From positions 1 through 54,498 of IMG/VR virus record IMGVR_UViG_3300021425_000050: a DNA stretch of 54,498 nt. One strand, written 5' to 3'. Source of the stretch: a virus. Shown in pieces: positions 34,718 to 42,368 of the stretch. The notes beneath the pieces were generated by a model. The model searched no databases. It was not told the origin of the DNA and was given only the letters and a program-made list of their open reading frames with translations. How positions within the stretch are numbered: the first letter of the stretch is position 1; the number at the start of each line of letters is the position of its first letter. A program made the translations under genes and the position numbers.

Positions 34718-35161
34718 ATGACATTGGATGAAATAAAGGCGATGTGGTCTAACGATTGCGAAATCGATGACATAGAATTAGATAAATCTAGTTTAGATGT
34801 TCCTCGATTACATGCAAAGTATTCAGACTTACTAACAGATAACATTCTTAGATTAAAGAATGCTCAAATGCAATACAATCTACTTAGAAAAGATAAGTGG
34901 TTGTGGTTCAATGGCAAGATGGACGAATCACGAATCAAAGAGTTAGGTTGGTCAGACGACCCATTTGATGGTTTGAAGATAATGAAAAACGACATGGATG
35001 TCTTTTTCAATTCAGATGAAGACCTAACAAAACTAAAAGCAAAGATTGATTATCTACAAGAAGTTGTAGAGTATATCAAAAGATGTATGGATAACATTAC
35101 ATGGCGACATCAGACAATTAAGAACACAATTGAATGGCGTAAATTTATGGCAGGTCAATAA
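34718..35161 (+). CDS. uvsY: Recombination mediator UvsY
   Basis: 147 residues (T4 UvsY: 137). MTLDEIKAMWSNDCEIDDIE, RLHAKYSDLL, LKNAQMQYNLLRKDKWLWFN and the C-terminal WRHQTIKNTIEWRKFMAGQ agree with the UvsY family. UvsY loads the UvsX recombinase onto single-stranded DNA displacing gp32; uvsX itself is not in this window. The last base overlaps the next ATG, so the oxygenase behind it is translated in the same unit. Confidence 0.9.
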   Translation: MTLDEIKAMWSNDCEIDDIELDKSSLDVPRLHAKYSDLLTDNILRLKNAQMQYNLLRKDKWLWFNGKMDESRIKELGWSDDPFDGLKIMKNDMDVFFNSDEDLTKLKAKIDYLQEVVEYIKRCMDNITWRHQTIKNTIEWRKFMAGQ

Positions 35162-35835
35162 TGATATTAGATAACTATTGTATTATATATGAAAATTACT
35201 TTACAGAAGCAGAAGTAATGAAGATACATGCTTGTGCTAATCAAGTAGAAGAGATTGAAGGTCGAACAGGTTTCGGTATTGACGAAGACGAAGACCCAAA
35301 CAATATCGAAATGACATATGATGTCAGACAATCTTCACAAAAATGGTTGCAACATCATATATTTCCCAAAGATATACAAGATAAAATAACAATGGGTATC
35401 AATACAGCATCTGCTGAAGGTGGTTGGAACTTTGCTTGGAATCATATCGAAGACCATCAATACACTATTTACAAACACAAACCAGATAGACCTACAGGTG
35501 ATTTTTATACCTGGCATACAGATGCAGCTAGTCCTAGTAAAATGCAAAGTCGATATGGAATAAGAAAACTAAGTTCAACAATTCAATTATCACACCCCGA
35601 AGATTATGAGGGTGGTCATTTTCGTTGGTTAGAACCAGCACATATGTTTGACAATATCAGAAAAGGTAGTTATGGGGTAGATGTAGACCCATATATTCAA
35701 ACAGCACCATTTAGTGCCAAGACAATTGGAACTCTCATAGTATTTCCTTCTTTTGTTTGGCATGAAGTGACTCCAGTATCTAGAGGTGTAAGAACATCTT
35801 TAGTTAGTTGGTATCACGGTCCAACTTATGTCTAA
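35161..35835 (+). CDS. 2OG-Fe(II) oxygenase (PKHD/PiuC-type) between uvsY and uvsW
   Basis: 224 residues. All expected features are visible: iron ligands His119-x-Asp121 (WHTDAAS) and His201 (FVWHEVTP), the GGHFRWLEP strand between them, and the 2OG-binding Arg in RGVRTSLVSWYHGP. This is the layout of PKHD-type hydroxylases, which hydroxylate proline or other residues. The gene is inserted between two recombination genes, overlapping both (one base and 8 nt), which is an unusual place unless it is transcribed for another purpose. Substrate unknown. Confidence 0.85.
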   Translation: MILDNYCIIYENYFTEAEVMKIHACANQVEEIEGRTGFGIDEDEDPNNIEMTYDVRQSSQKWLQHHIFPKDIQDKITMGINTASAEGGWNFAWNHIEDHQYTIYKHKPDRPTGDFYTWHTDAASPSKMQSRYGIRKLSSTIQLSHPEDYEGGHFRWLEPAHMFDNIRKGSYGVDVDPYIQTAPFSAKTIGTLIVFPSFVWHEVTPVSRGVRTSLVSWYHGPTYV

Positions 35836-37252
35836 AGTAATAGTATCTAAAGTAAACGAAGTCTTTATGCAAGTCGATTGTGATGATGGACTAGCAAGAG
35901 ACCTTTACGACTTCTTTTCATTTACAGTTCCAGGTGCAAAGTTCATGCCTTCTGTTAAGAACAGATATTGGGACGGCAAAGTAAGACTCTTCTCTCTTAA
36001 AACTAAAAGAATCTATATTGGTTTATTGCCATATGTCGATGAATTCTGTAGAGAAAGAGGTTATGAGTTTGATGGCATAACAGATGTAATCGGTGAGAAG
36101 ACTGATATTAAATTCGATTTGAAAAAATACTTTATGAAAGAGTATAATCTTCCATTCGAACCTAGAGATTATCAAATGGAGGCAGTAGAGACTACGATAA
36201 AGTATGGCAGACAATTACTTTTATCTCCTACTGCATCAGGTAAATCTCTAATCATATATCTACTCGCAAGATGGTATAATAAGAAAACAGTTATCATTGT
36301 GCCAACAACATCACTTGTTGAACAGATGACAAAAGATTTTATAGATTATGGGTATACTGAACCTGTATGTAAGATATACAGTGGTCAAGAAGTATTCGAT
36401 GCACCCATAACAGTGACTACATGGCAAAGTTTTGCAAAAGCACCTAAAGATGTGCTAGATAGTTTTGATGTAGTTATAGGAGATGAAGCACATTTATTTA
36501 AGGCGACAACACTAAAAGGTATCTTAGAGAAGATGAAGACTACTGCAATCAGAGTTGGTACCACAGGTACATTAGATGGAAGTGAAGTTCATAGACTACA
36601 ACTAGAAGGTTTGTTTGGTCCTGTGAAGAAAGTTATCACATCATCACAATTGATTGAAGAAGGAACTATCGCAAAGATTGACATTGATTGTATTATACTT
36701 AAGCATCAGAAGTGTCATAAAATGTCATACCAAGAAGAAATGGATTATCTAGTTTCTAGTCAAGAAAGAAATCATTTCATTACAAACTTAGTTGCAAACC
36801 TTAGAGGGAATACCCTTGTGCTGTTTCAATATATTGAGAAACATGGTCAACCATTGTGGGAAATGTTTAACCCTAGAATACAAGGCACATTACATTATGT
36901 TCATGGTGAAACAGATGTAGAAGATAGAGAATCAGTAAGAGAGATTGTAGAAAGGTCAGACGATAATGTCATACTAGCGTCATACGGAACATTCTCTACA
37001 GGTATTAATATTAAAAGAATTGACAATATTGTTTTTGCAAGTCCGTCTAAATCTAGAATACGAAATCTACAGTCTATTGGTAGAGGTCTTCGTAAAGCAG
37101 ATGGTAAAGATAGTATGAGATTGTTCGATATCGCAGATGACTTACAATGTGATAATTATACTCTTGCTCACTTAAAAGAACGCATAAATATCTATAGTGA
37201 GGAGAATTTTCCATACGAAATAAAACAATTCAATTTACATGGCAACCCCTAA
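35828..37252 (+). CDS. uvsW: Recombination and branch-migration helicase UvsW
   Basis: 474 residues, SF2 helicase. Motif I is SPTASGKS, motif II is VIGDEAH, motif III lies around GTTGTLDG, and motif VI is IGRGLRKADG. The N-terminal domain (FTVPGAKFMPSVKNRYWDGK) matches UvsW. UvsW unwinds R-loops and stalled-fork structures, shutting off origin-dependent initiation and enabling recombination-dependent replication late in infection. The start overlaps the oxygenase stop by 8 nt. Confidence 0.93.
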   Translation: MSKVIVSKVNEVFMQVDCDDGLARDLYDFFSFTVPGAKFMPSVKNRYWDGKVRLFSLKTKRIYIGLLPYVDEFCRERGYEFDGITDVIGEKTDIKFDLKKYFMKEYNLPFEPRDYQMEAVETTIKYGRQLLLSPTASGKSLIIYLLARWYNKKTVIIVPTTSLVEQMTKDFIDYGYTEPVCKIYSGQEVFDAPITVTTWQSFAKAPKDVLDSFDVVIGDEAHLFKATTLKGILEKMKTTAIRVGTTGTLDGSEVHRLQLEGLFGPVKKVITSSQLIEEGTIAKIDIDCIILKHQKCHKMSYQEEMDYLVSSQERNHFITNLVANLRGNTLVLFQYIEKHGQPLWEMFNPRIQGTLHYVHGETDVEDRESVREIVERSDDNVILASYGTFSTGINIKRIDNIVFASPSKSRIRNLQSIGRGLRKADGKDSMRLFDIADDLQCDNYTLAHLKERINIYSEENFPYEIKQFNLHGNP

Positions 37253-37739
37253 AGACTTAACACCTTCAAGATACGAAGTAATCAAATTGAAAACAGGCAC
37301 TGAGATAGTCGGTATGACTAGAGATGTAGGTGCTTCATTAGAGGTTACTTTGCCTATGATATGTCAACTATCTTTGATACCTGGCACACCTAGAACACAA
37401 GCAATCTTTTATCCTTATTCTCCTTTAAGTTGTGATGAAAGGGTTAACATACCTAAGACTGAGGTCATGCATAGACAATTGATGAATGACCAATTCATAC
37501 CTTTCTATGATAATGCATCATCTAAATGGTTTGGTATGATAGAGAATCAATCTATACCTCTTGCTAATGATGAAGACAGAAGAATCGGTGACATGATGAG
37601 AAAGTCTTTAAGTAAAATCATGGAAAGAGGTGAACCGTTTGATGAAGATGATTTGATAGATGAGATTTTCAACGAGACTGAAAGTATCTCAGAATTCGAA
37701 TCAGCACTCCCGCCGAAAGATAAAAAAAAGATTCACTAA
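37239..37739 (+). CDS. Conserved hypothetical protein after UvsW
   Basis: 166 residues. The N-terminal YEVIKLKTGTEIVGMTRDVG..EVTLPMICQL looks like an Sm/LSm-like small beta barrel, which would suggest RNA binding, but this is pattern reading only. The C-terminal part is acidic and helical (PFDEDDLIDEIFNETESISE). Similar proteins sit next to uvsW in marine T4-like phages. It overlaps uvsW by 14 nt. Confidence 0.65.
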   Translation: MATPKDLTPSRYEVIKLKTGTEIVGMTRDVGASLEVTLPMICQLSLIPGTPRTQAIFYPYSPLSCDERVNIPKTEVMHRQLMNDQFIPFYDNASSKWFGMIENQSIPLANDEDRRIGDMMRKSLSKIMERGEPFDEDDLIDEIFNETESISEFESALPPKDKKKIH

Positions 37740-37792
37740 TTTAATTCTTAAGCAAATAATTTATATATATACTTGCGTATAATTTATAATTA

Positions 37793-37798
37793 TACCAT
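37793..37798 (+). promoter_or_regulatory. Possible promoter with TACCAT -10 element
   Basis: ATTATACCATATTATTA resembles the -10 region of the three TTGACA/TACCAT promoters further downstream (TATACCATAGTAGTA). No good -35 is visible at 18 nt, so it could be an extended -10 promoter. It precedes the tiny-gene block. Confidence 0.4.
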
Positions 37799-37839
37799 AT
37801 TATTAACATTGTTTATATTAACATTTACACTGGAGAACC

Positions 37840-38013
37840 ATGACCACAGCAATTTTAGGTGAAATTGCGAAGAGCGTGGCGAGTGAATTCGAAAACCTGA
37901 GAGCAGCAGAGATTACATCAAAGATAATCGATGGACTAGAGTTTGTCTTTCTAATGACTCTTCCATTCTTTTTACCATTTACAATAATGTTTTTGGCTAG
38001 TATGGGTTACTAG
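37840..38013 (+). CDS. Small membrane protein, 57 residues
   Basis: MTTAILGEIAKSVASEFENL then a helical segment, and one clear membrane helix near the C-terminus (FVFLMTLPFFLPFTIMFLAS). The Shine-Dalgarno TGGAGA is 6 nt upstream. It is the first of seven very short genes packed in ~1.07 kb between uvsW's neighbour and gene 55. I do not recognise it. Confidence 0.6.
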   Translation: MTTAILGEIAKSVASEFENLRAAEITSKIIDGLEFVFLMTLPFFLPFTIMFLASMGY

Positions 38014-38015
38014 AC

Positions 38016-38105
38016 ATGAACGATATGCAAAAACTAAGAGATAGACTAGAGGTGATTTGCCTCACGGCTATTTTTTGTGTGACGACTTTGAGTTTAGTTC
38101 AATAG
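38016..38105 (+). CDS. Very small membrane peptide, 29 residues
   Basis: MNDMQKLRDRLEVICLTAIF and a hydrophobic remainder. It begins 3 nt after the previous stop and forms one potential membrane helix. Its size makes the call uncertain; the tight spacing supports it. Confidence 0.4.
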   Translation: MNDMQKLRDRLEVICLTAIFCVTTLSLVQ

Positions 38106-38124
38106 TTAACTAAGGGGAAATAAA

Positions 38125-38373
38125 ATGAAAGCAACATTTTTAGCATTTACATTGATGTTTTTTGCAACTGACTCATTCGCTGATGACTGGAGAATGAGAA
38201 AGTTTGACATGAACATGGACGGTTTTGTTGAAAAAGAAGAACTGCTTATGAACGGTTGTGTCGTAAAAGCAGGTCTTTGGAAACATGCAGATAAGAACAA
38301 AGATGGTAAACTTTCTAAGAACGAACTTAGAAAAGCATCTGAGTATATTATCAGAAACAGATGTCCAAGATGA
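38125..38373 (+). CDS. Secreted EF-hand calcium-binding-like protein
   Basis: 82 residues with Shine-Dalgarno AAGGGGAAA. Residues 1-19 form a signal peptide (MKATFLAFTLMFFATDSFA, cut before DDW). The mature part contains two EF-hand loops: DMNMDGFVEKEE and DKNKDGKLSKNE. Each has Asp at positions 1, 5 and Glu at 12, with Asn at 3 and Gly at 6, the canonical calcium pattern. Two cysteines (NGCVV and RNRCPR) could form a disulfide in the periplasm. A two-EF-hand secreted protein is unusual for a phage. The predicted site of action is periplasm or outside. Confidence 0.8.
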   Translation: MKATFLAFTLMFFATDSFADDWRMRKFDMNMDGFVEKEELLMNGCVVKAGLWKHADKNKDGKLSKNELRKASEYIIRNRCPR

Positions 38374-38438
38374 GAAGATACTTAAAACTAATTTACAAAT
38401 ATTGGATTGCTCCTTGGGCACCAATACCTTACAAATGA
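38370..38438 (+). CDS. Tiny basic-aromatic peptide, 22 residues
   Basis: MRRYLKLIYKYWIAPWAPIP is nearly the whole peptide. It starts by ATGA overlap with the EF-hand gene and its stop overlaps the next ATG (ATGA). It could serve only to couple translation. Low confidence because of length. Confidence 0.35.
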   Translation: MRRYLKLIYKYWIAPWAPIPYK

Positions 38439-38557
38439 TAGAAGCATTTTTTATAACAGTCTTTGGTATAATCACAGCATACCTTTATCTCAAACATGCG
38501 CCTATGCATGAGATTAGAGGTGCAATCTATCATGAAAAACACATTGCAAAAAAGTGA
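38435..38557 (+). CDS. Small membrane protein, 40 residues
   Basis: MIEAFFITVFGIITAYLYLK is one membrane helix, followed by HAPMHEIRGAIYHEKHIAKK. I use the ATG at 38435 (ATGA with the upstream stop). The frame is open further upstream to 38285, but that part lies inside the EF-hand gene. Its stop overlaps the next start as GTGA. Unknown function. Confidence 0.5.
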   Translation: MIEAFFITVFGIITAYLYLKHAPMHEIRGAIYHEKHIAKK

Positions 38558-38760
38558 AATACGAACAACAATTAGAATTACTACTAAATAAACCGAGAGA
38601 AGCAACACCAGAAGAGTGTGCTGAATGGGAAAGAACAGATTACTTTCGTAGCGGAAATTTCGATGCCATGAAACTATTTGTAGTAGTGCCAACAGTTATA
38701 CAATTGTTTATGTTCTTTTTGATGCTTGGCATATTTGCAATGAATGAAAAATTATTTTAA
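38554..38760 (+). CDS. Small membrane protein with GTG start, 68 residues
   Basis: The GTG start overlaps the previous stop (GTGA). It has a hydrophilic N-terminus (YEQQLELLLNKPREATPEEC) and one long membrane helix (FVVVPTVIQLFMFFLMLGIF). Cytoplasmic N-terminus likely. Not recognised. Confidence 0.5.
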   Translation: MKYEQQLELLLNKPREATPEECAEWERTDYFRSGNFDAMKLFVVVPTVIQLFMFFLMLGIFAMNEKLF

Positions 38761-38908
38761 GATTATTTTCAAATTGATTTTGGGGTTGGGTAAAGACGAA
38801 GAGTTTTTGCCCACTCCATTTAACATACTGATTATAAGTATGGGATTAACATTACTCTTTTTTGGTACAGTTGCGGTGTTATTAGGTACCTTCTCGCTGG
38901 CAACATAG
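38744..38908 (+). CDS. Small membrane protein, 54 residues
   Basis: It starts inside the end of the previous gene (17-nt overlap). The order is basic amphipathic MKNYFKIIFKLILGLGKDEE, a short loop (FLPTPFN), then a membrane helix (ILIISMGLTLLFFGTVAVLL). It is the last member of the tiny-gene block. Not recognised. Confidence 0.5.
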   Translation: MKNYFKIIFKLILGLGKDEEFLPTPFNILIISMGLTLLFFGTVAVLLGTFSLAT

Positions 38909-38994
38909 TTATCATATCATATGAAATTGACCTCGCAAAGGGGTTTTCAAAAATAAATTTCAAAAACACAAATAGAATAAATATTAAAAACCAC

Positions 38995-39023
38995 TTACAA
39001 AAACAACGGTTTTACTGTATTAT
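38995..39023 (+). promoter_or_regulatory. Sigma70-like promoter of gene 55, leaderless geometry
   Basis: TTACAA (38995-39000), 17-nt spacer, TATTAT (39018-39023). With a usual 6-nt discriminator +1 falls on 39030, the A of the gene 55 ATG. No Shine-Dalgarno. The rest of 38909-38994 is AT-rich with nothing else I can name. Confidence 0.55.
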
Positions 39024-39029
39024 ATACAC

Positions 39030-39584
39030 ATGACTAAGAAAAAAGACCCTAAAAAGGCAGAACACTATGTTAACAACAAAGAGTTCACTCAAGCAGTCGC
39101 CGAGTATAACGAAGCAGTAAAACTCGCCGAATCAAAAGGCAAAACGCCACCTAGGATGACTAACTATATTGGTGAGTGTATCTATAAGATTGCAACTCGT
39201 TTATCTACTCGTCCTAATTTCATCAATTACACATACAGAGATGAAATGATATGCGATGCAATTGAGAATTGTATTCAGTATATCGGCAACTTCAATAGAG
39301 AAAAGTCAGATAACGCTTTCGCTTACATTACACAAATATGCTATTATGCATTTCTGAGAAGAATTCAAAAGGAGAAAAAACAAGTCTTCATAAAACAACA
39401 GATTATATCTGAATCAGGAATAACAGAAGATAGCTTCACAACGATTGACGGTGACACTAGAGGTATGACTAATACCAATGTTGAATGGATGCAAGACAAC
39501 ATGAATCGTGTCGAATATGAACCTAGAAAAACTAAGAGAAAATCTACAGCTAAGAAGAAAAACTTAGAAAAATTTACTGAATGA
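39030..39584 (+). CDS. 55: Late-transcription sigma factor gp55
   Basis: 184 residues (T4 gp55: 185). TNYIGECIYKIATRLSTRPN, YRDEMICDAIENCIQYIGNF and NAFAYITQICYYAFLRRIQK match the gp55 family; these are the sigma region 2-like core-binding and -10-binding helices. The basic C-terminus (PRKTKRKSTAKKKNLEKFTE) would bind the clamp. gp55 directs host RNA polymerase to TATAAATA boxes, assisted by the sliding clamp gp45 encoded at 50029. Its own promoter is sigma70-like, as expected for a gene needed before late transcription. Confidence 0.95.
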   Translation: MTKKKDPKKAEHYVNNKEFTQAVAEYNEAVKLAESKGKTPPRMTNYIGECIYKIATRLSTRPNFINYTYRDEMICDAIENCIQYIGNFNREKSDNAFAYITQICYYAFLRRIQKEKKQVFIKQQIISESGITEDSFTTIDGDTRGMTNTNVEWMQDNMNRVEYEPRKTKRKSTAKKKNLEKFTE

Positions 39585-40648
39585 AAATAGCAATCTTGAA
39601 TGACACTCACGCCGGTGTTAGGGGTGATATGGTTGAGATGGCAAAGTATCAAGGTCGTTTTTACGAAGAGATATTTTTCCCATACTTAGAAGAAAACAAT
39701 ATAACCCACATCATACATTTGGGTGATTACTTTGATAGAAGAAAGTATGTAAACTTTTCTTCACTGAAATATAATAGAGAACACTTTATCGAACCAATGA
39801 TAGAGAAAGGCATTACTATGGATTTGATTCTTGGTAATCATGATGTCTATTATAAGAATACAAACGAAGTGAATGCACCTGAGTTATTACTATTCAATGA
39901 GGCGAACATCAATGTTATTGATGAACCGATTGTCAAAGAATACGATGGCGTAAATCTAGCACTAGTGCCTTGGATTAATAATGAGAACTATGCTGATAGT
40001 ATAGACTTCTTGTTAAGTGCTAATGCAGATACTTGTATGGGTCACTTTGAAATCGAGGGCGCTCTGATGATGCCAGGCATGACATGTCAACATGGTCTAG
40101 ACCACACTTATTTAAAACGATTTGACAAAGTATACAGTGGTCACTTTCATCAGAAATCAGAAGTAAAGAACATCAGATATCTTGGTTCTCAAATGCAATT
40201 CACATGGTCAGATTATGGCGATGAGAAATACTTTCATGTGTTTGATACAGATACAAGAGAGATGGCACCGATACACAATCCACTAACTATGTTTGAAAAG
40301 TTATTCTATGATGATAGTAAAGAATCTTTTGAAACATTATCAAATAAAGATTACACAAAATACACAGGCAAATTTACAAAGGTAATTGTTGTTAACAAAG
40401 ATAACCCATATTGGTTTGATACTGTTATTGATAAATTACATGAGTCGAATCCTTTACATGTATCAGTCGTTGATGACCATAAACATATGGACTTGATGGA
40501 CGATGATGATATAGAAGGAGTCGAAGACACATTGACCATACTAGAAAAATATATCGATGGTTTAGAAATACAAGGTCAGAAAAAACCACTATTCGAATTA
40601 ATGACTTCATTGTATAATGAAGCGCTAGAAGAACACAATTATCTATGA
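39581..40648 (+). CDS. 47: Recombination endonuclease subunit gp47 (SbcD/Mre11-like)
   Basis: 355 residues (T4: 339). The calcineurin-type phosphoesterase motifs are visible in order: NDTHAG, HLGDYFDRR, LGNHD, MGHFEIEG and SGHFHQKS, supplying the metal ligands. With gp46 it forms the Mre11/Rad50-like complex that processes DNA ends for recombination-dependent replication and packaging. It begins by ATGA overlap with gene 55 and ends in the same way with gene 46. Confidence 0.95.
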   Translation: MKIAILNDTHAGVRGDMVEMAKYQGRFYEEIFFPYLEENNITHIIHLGDYFDRRKYVNFSSLKYNREHFIEPMIEKGITMDLILGNHDVYYKNTNEVNAPELLLFNEANINVIDEPIVKEYDGVNLALVPWINNENYADSIDFLLSANADTCMGHFEIEGALMMPGMTCQHGLDHTYLKRFDKVYSGHFHQKSEVKNIRYLGSQMQFTWSDYGDEKYFHVFDTDTREMAPIHNPLTMFEKLFYDDSKESFETLSNKDYTKYTGKFTKVIVVNKDNPYWFDTVIDKLHESNPLHVSVVDDHKHMDLMDDDDIEGVEDTLTILEKYIDGLEIQGQKKPLFELMTSLYNEALEEHNYL

Positions 40649-42360
40649 TAAATTTTAGAAAGGTACGATACAAGAACTTGTTATCGTCCGGAAATAAATT
40701 CACTACTATCGAACTCGATAGGTCCCAAACTACCCTTATCGTGGGTGACAATGGTGCAGGTAAATCTACATTGTTAGATGCTTTGTGCTTTGGTCTTTAT
40801 GGTAAAGGGTTTCGTAATCTAAAGAAAGATTTACTTATCAACTCAATCAATCAGAAAGACCTCATAGTAGAGGTTGAGTTTGACATTGGTCGTAAGAAGT
40901 ATAAAGTAATTCGTGGGGCAAAACCAAACAAGTTTGAGTTGTATGTAAATGACACACTTGTCAATCAAGATGCAACGATGAGAGATTATCAAGACCATTT
41001 AGAATCGAACATACTCAAAATGAGTTATCGTTCTTTTACACAGGTTGCGATATTAGGGTCTGCTAACTTTACACCTTTCATGCAATTAAAAAGCACTGAA
41101 AGAAGAAAGTTAGTTGAAGACTTATTAGACATTACTATTTTCTCTACTATGCAAGACATACTAAAGAAAAAGGTAACCAATCATAATGTTGAAGTGAGGG
41201 AAACAAATCACGAAGTCGAACTGCTTGAAGAAAGAATTTCAGGTTTGAATGACCAGATGCAAGCACTTCAAAAGAATCGTGATAAGCGTATCAAAAAGTA
41301 TGAATCTACAGTGACCGAAACGCAAGATAATATAAACAAAATCTTAGGGGAAGTAGATGAAAAGAAAAAAGATGTGGTGGAGAAAACACGACTTATCTCG
41401 GATAAAGATGCTGAAGCGAATAGACTTAATGAAGCAGTTGAATTGGAGAAACAACTCGAAACTGCTCGAAAGAAAGCAATTGCAGATGTCAAGTTCTATG
41501 AGGAAAATGACGACTGCCCAACATGTAAGCAGGGTCTAGATGAGGAACATAAGAAGAAACACATTGCGGAGAGACAATCAAAGGCGAAGGAAATCCGTTC
41601 AGCGCTTAATCAAATTGAAGGAACAATCGAAGGAGTTAGAACAAGACTCACCGAAATCGCCGACATACAATCACAAATAGATACAGTTCAAAGAGAGATT
41701 GGGTTATTACAAACTGAAATTATATCAAATCAAAAGTATGTCGATAAGATACAAAATGAAATCAAAGTATTACAAGGTGAAATACATGATGAAAATGTAA
41801 ACGATAGATTGACTACTGCTGAAGATGATTTAGATAAATTACATTCCAAGAAACAAAGTCTAACTGATAGACAACATTACTATGACCTTGCGACAACTCT
41901 ATTAAGAGACCAAGGTGTTAGACAAAGAATCATTAAACAATATGTTCCTGTAATGAACAAGATGATAAACAAGTATCTTGCTAGTTTAGAATTCTATGTT
42001 GGATTTGAATTGAATGAATCATTTGAAGAAACAATCAAGTCTAGATTCAGAGATGTATTTAAGTATGATAACTTCTCACAAGGAGAGAAGATGAGAATTG
42101 ACCTTGCATTACTCTTTACATGGAGAAGTGTTGCAAGATTAAAGAACTCAGTTAACACAAACTTATTAATTCTAGATGAAGTGTTTGATAGTTCATTAGA
42201 CTCACAGGGTACCGATGACTTTTTAAAACTATTAAACACATTGACAGAAAAGACAAATGCATTTATCATATCACATAAGGGCGACCAATTATATGATAAG
42301 TTTGAAGAAGTAATCAGATTCGAAAAGTATAAGAACTTTAGTCGTATCGCAATTTCATAA
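40645..42360 (+). CDS. 46: Recombination endonuclease subunit gp46 (SbcC/Rad50-like)
   Basis: 571 residues (T4: 560). Walker A GDNGAGKS at residues 34-41, a long coiled coil interrupted by the zinc hook CPTCKQGL, the ABC signature FSQGEKMRIDLAL and Walker B LLILDEVFDSSLD near the C-terminus. This is the ATPase partner of gp47, tethering DNA ends. Overlaps gene 47 by 4 nt. Its final codons and stop lie on the late promoter of the deformylase gene. Confidence 0.95.
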   Translation: MINFRKVRYKNLLSSGNKFTTIELDRSQTTLIVGDNGAGKSTLLDALCFGLYGKGFRNLKKDLLINSINQKDLIVEVEFDIGRKKYKVIRGAKPNKFELYVNDTLVNQDATMRDYQDHLESNILKMSYRSFTQVAILGSANFTPFMQLKSTERRKLVEDLLDITIFSTMQDILKKKVTNHNVEVRETNHEVELLEERISGLNDQMQALQKNRDKRIKKYESTVTETQDNINKILGEVDEKKKDVVEKTRLISDKDAEANRLNEAVELEKQLETARKKAIADVKFYEENDDCPTCKQGLDEEHKKKHIAERQSKAKEIRSALNQIEGTIEGVRTRLTEIADIQSQIDTVQREIGLLQTEIISNQKYVDKIQNEIKVLQGEIHDENVNDRLTTAEDDLDKLHSKKQSLTDRQHYYDLATTLLRDQGVRQRIIKQYVPVMNKMINKYLASLEFYVGFELNESFEETIKSRFRDVFKYDNFSQGEKMRIDLALLFTWRSVARLKNSVNTNLLILDEVFDSSLDSQGTDDFLKLLNTLTEKTNAFIISHKGDQLYDKFEEVIRFEKYKNFSRIAIS

Positions 42361-42363
42361 ATA
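42356..42363 (+). promoter_or_regulatory. Late promoter CATAAATA, leaderless geometry (def)
   Basis: The box overlaps the gp46 TAA and lies exactly 5 nt (AGAAT) before the deformylase ATG at 42369; predicted +1 is the A of the start codon. Confidence 0.7.
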
Positions 42364-42368
42364 AGAAT

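Noticed and set aside
37183-37190. CATAAATA inside the end of uvsW as a promoter for the next gene
   Set aside because: The motif is within coding sequence, the distance to the ATG at 37239 is long, and the gene overlaps uvsW and is probably co-translated.
38285-38434. N-terminal extension of the 40-residue membrane protein
   Set aside because: It overlaps the EF-hand gene almost completely in another frame. The ATGA at 38435 is the natural start.
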